A DNA stretch of 64,000 nt, from contig NC_074725.1 in assembly GCF_947242115.1 (NCBI RefSeq), positions 11,914,511-11,978,510 of the forward strand, written 5' to 3'. This stretch comes from Biomphalaria glabrata. Its lineage: Eukaryota > Mollusca > Gastropoda > Planorbidae. Made by a program: the position numbers and the translations under genes. This document shows positions 63,332-64,000 of the stretch, piece after piece; position 1 is the stretch's first letter; the number at the start of each line of letters is the position of its first letter. Under the pieces are notes generated by a model. That model was given only the letters and a program-made list of their open reading frames with translations. It did not search any database and was not told the origin of the DNA.

Positions 63332-63844
63332 TTAACACTGTGTGCATAATTTTCCTGTACGTTAGTTGTTGTTTTTTTTTATTTTTATTTTTTAACTTTT
63401 TCCTGATTACAAAGAAACATTTGAGTCGAGTAAGATAATTAACGCTAAAGCCGTGGTAAAAACAAACGAATAATATTTTTTTCTTTTGACGTCATTCGGA
63501 ACTATTTTGTTGATAAAAAGCCTAACTTTTGTTTTCAAGATGATTAAATAGTTCTGAAAAATTATAACTGTCAAAGTAGAGTTTTTTATTGTGGAGACAT
63601 TTAGCTATCGATTTTTTTTTCCCCAAAAGATACACATCAACTGTACATTTAAAATAAAAATCGTTCAAGCGCTTTAGAACTTCCCGTCCAATTTCCAGGC
63701 ATCTTTTCCCAGTTTTCCATTCCACCAAAGAACAGAGTGCAGGAATGGAAACAGAATACGTGATTGCAAGACAACAATAGATAATTCTAAAATAAATTAA
63801 CAAAAAAATTGAATCCAACCTTATTCATTAATGTTTCAACCATA

Positions 63845-63856
63845 ATATATATATAC

Positions 63857-63896
<40 letters not shown>

Positions 63897-63902
63897 GCAT
63901 GG

Positions 63903-63950
<48 letters not shown>
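63845..63950. repeat. (TA)n microsatellites in near-palindromic arrangement
   Basis: Two AT tracts around ACATGCATGGCATACATACA. Confidence 0.9.
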
Positions 63951-63955
<5 letters not shown>

Positions 63956-64000
63956 GCTATAATGTGCAAAGCCGTATCACTGTAAATGAGTACCTACTAA

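Overview
The window looks like AT-rich nuclear DNA of a gastropod mollusc, probably a freshwater planorbid snail of the Biomphalaria/Bulinus type. This is inferred from spliced genes with GT-AG introns, several tRNA-derived SINE families, CR1/jockey-like LINEs, hAT and TTAA-type miniature elements, Helitron-like repeats and a short CCCTAA tract. Nothing bacterial, and no operon, rRNA or genuine tRNA gene, was seen. No database search was possible, so the species is inference.

The host content is one tandem family of small secreted cysteine-rich proteins, all on the plus strand. I could assemble their exons by hand. There are six members: gene 1 (3' part only, 1-2863), gene 2 (7488-14469), gene 3 (20370-23381), gene 4 (31385-36438), gene 5 (37769-43327) and gene 6 (45397-45704, broken; only its signal-peptide exon is found, split by a LINE). 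Each intact gene has five coding exons: signal peptide; Cys 1-4; Cys 5-6; Cys 7-12; and a tiny last exon coding 1-13 residues plus the stop. Intron phases are 1, 0, 0, 1. The cysteine spacing closely follows Ly6/uPAR (CD59-like) three-finger domains, with one extra cysteine pair in the third finger, and there is no GPI signal. Genes 1-3 form one subfamily and genes 4-5 (and probably 6) another. Genes 2-5 each have a TATA box about 85-120 bp upstream of the ATG.

Introns and intergenic DNA are packed with repeats: nine copies of one tRNA-derived SINE, six of a second and one of a third; a 5'-truncated LINE with an almost intact reverse transcriptase in intron 3 of gene 2, plus six short 3' ends of the same family; pieces of at least three other LINE families; hAT-type elements with clear 8-bp target duplications; two elements of 71 and 73 bp flanked by TTAA; three Helitron-like copies; a solo LTR; and about a dozen minisatellites. 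The right end (45.7-64 kb) has no recognisable host gene. It is dominated by a young LTR retrotransposon (57926-62721) with two nearly identical 926-bp LTRs, a SAP-domain gag-like ORF and no recognisable pol.

The point of most interest is the expanding 12-cysteine three-finger family: its exon layout, variable C-terminal tails, changes at the predicted fingertips, and the loss of one member by LINE insertion.
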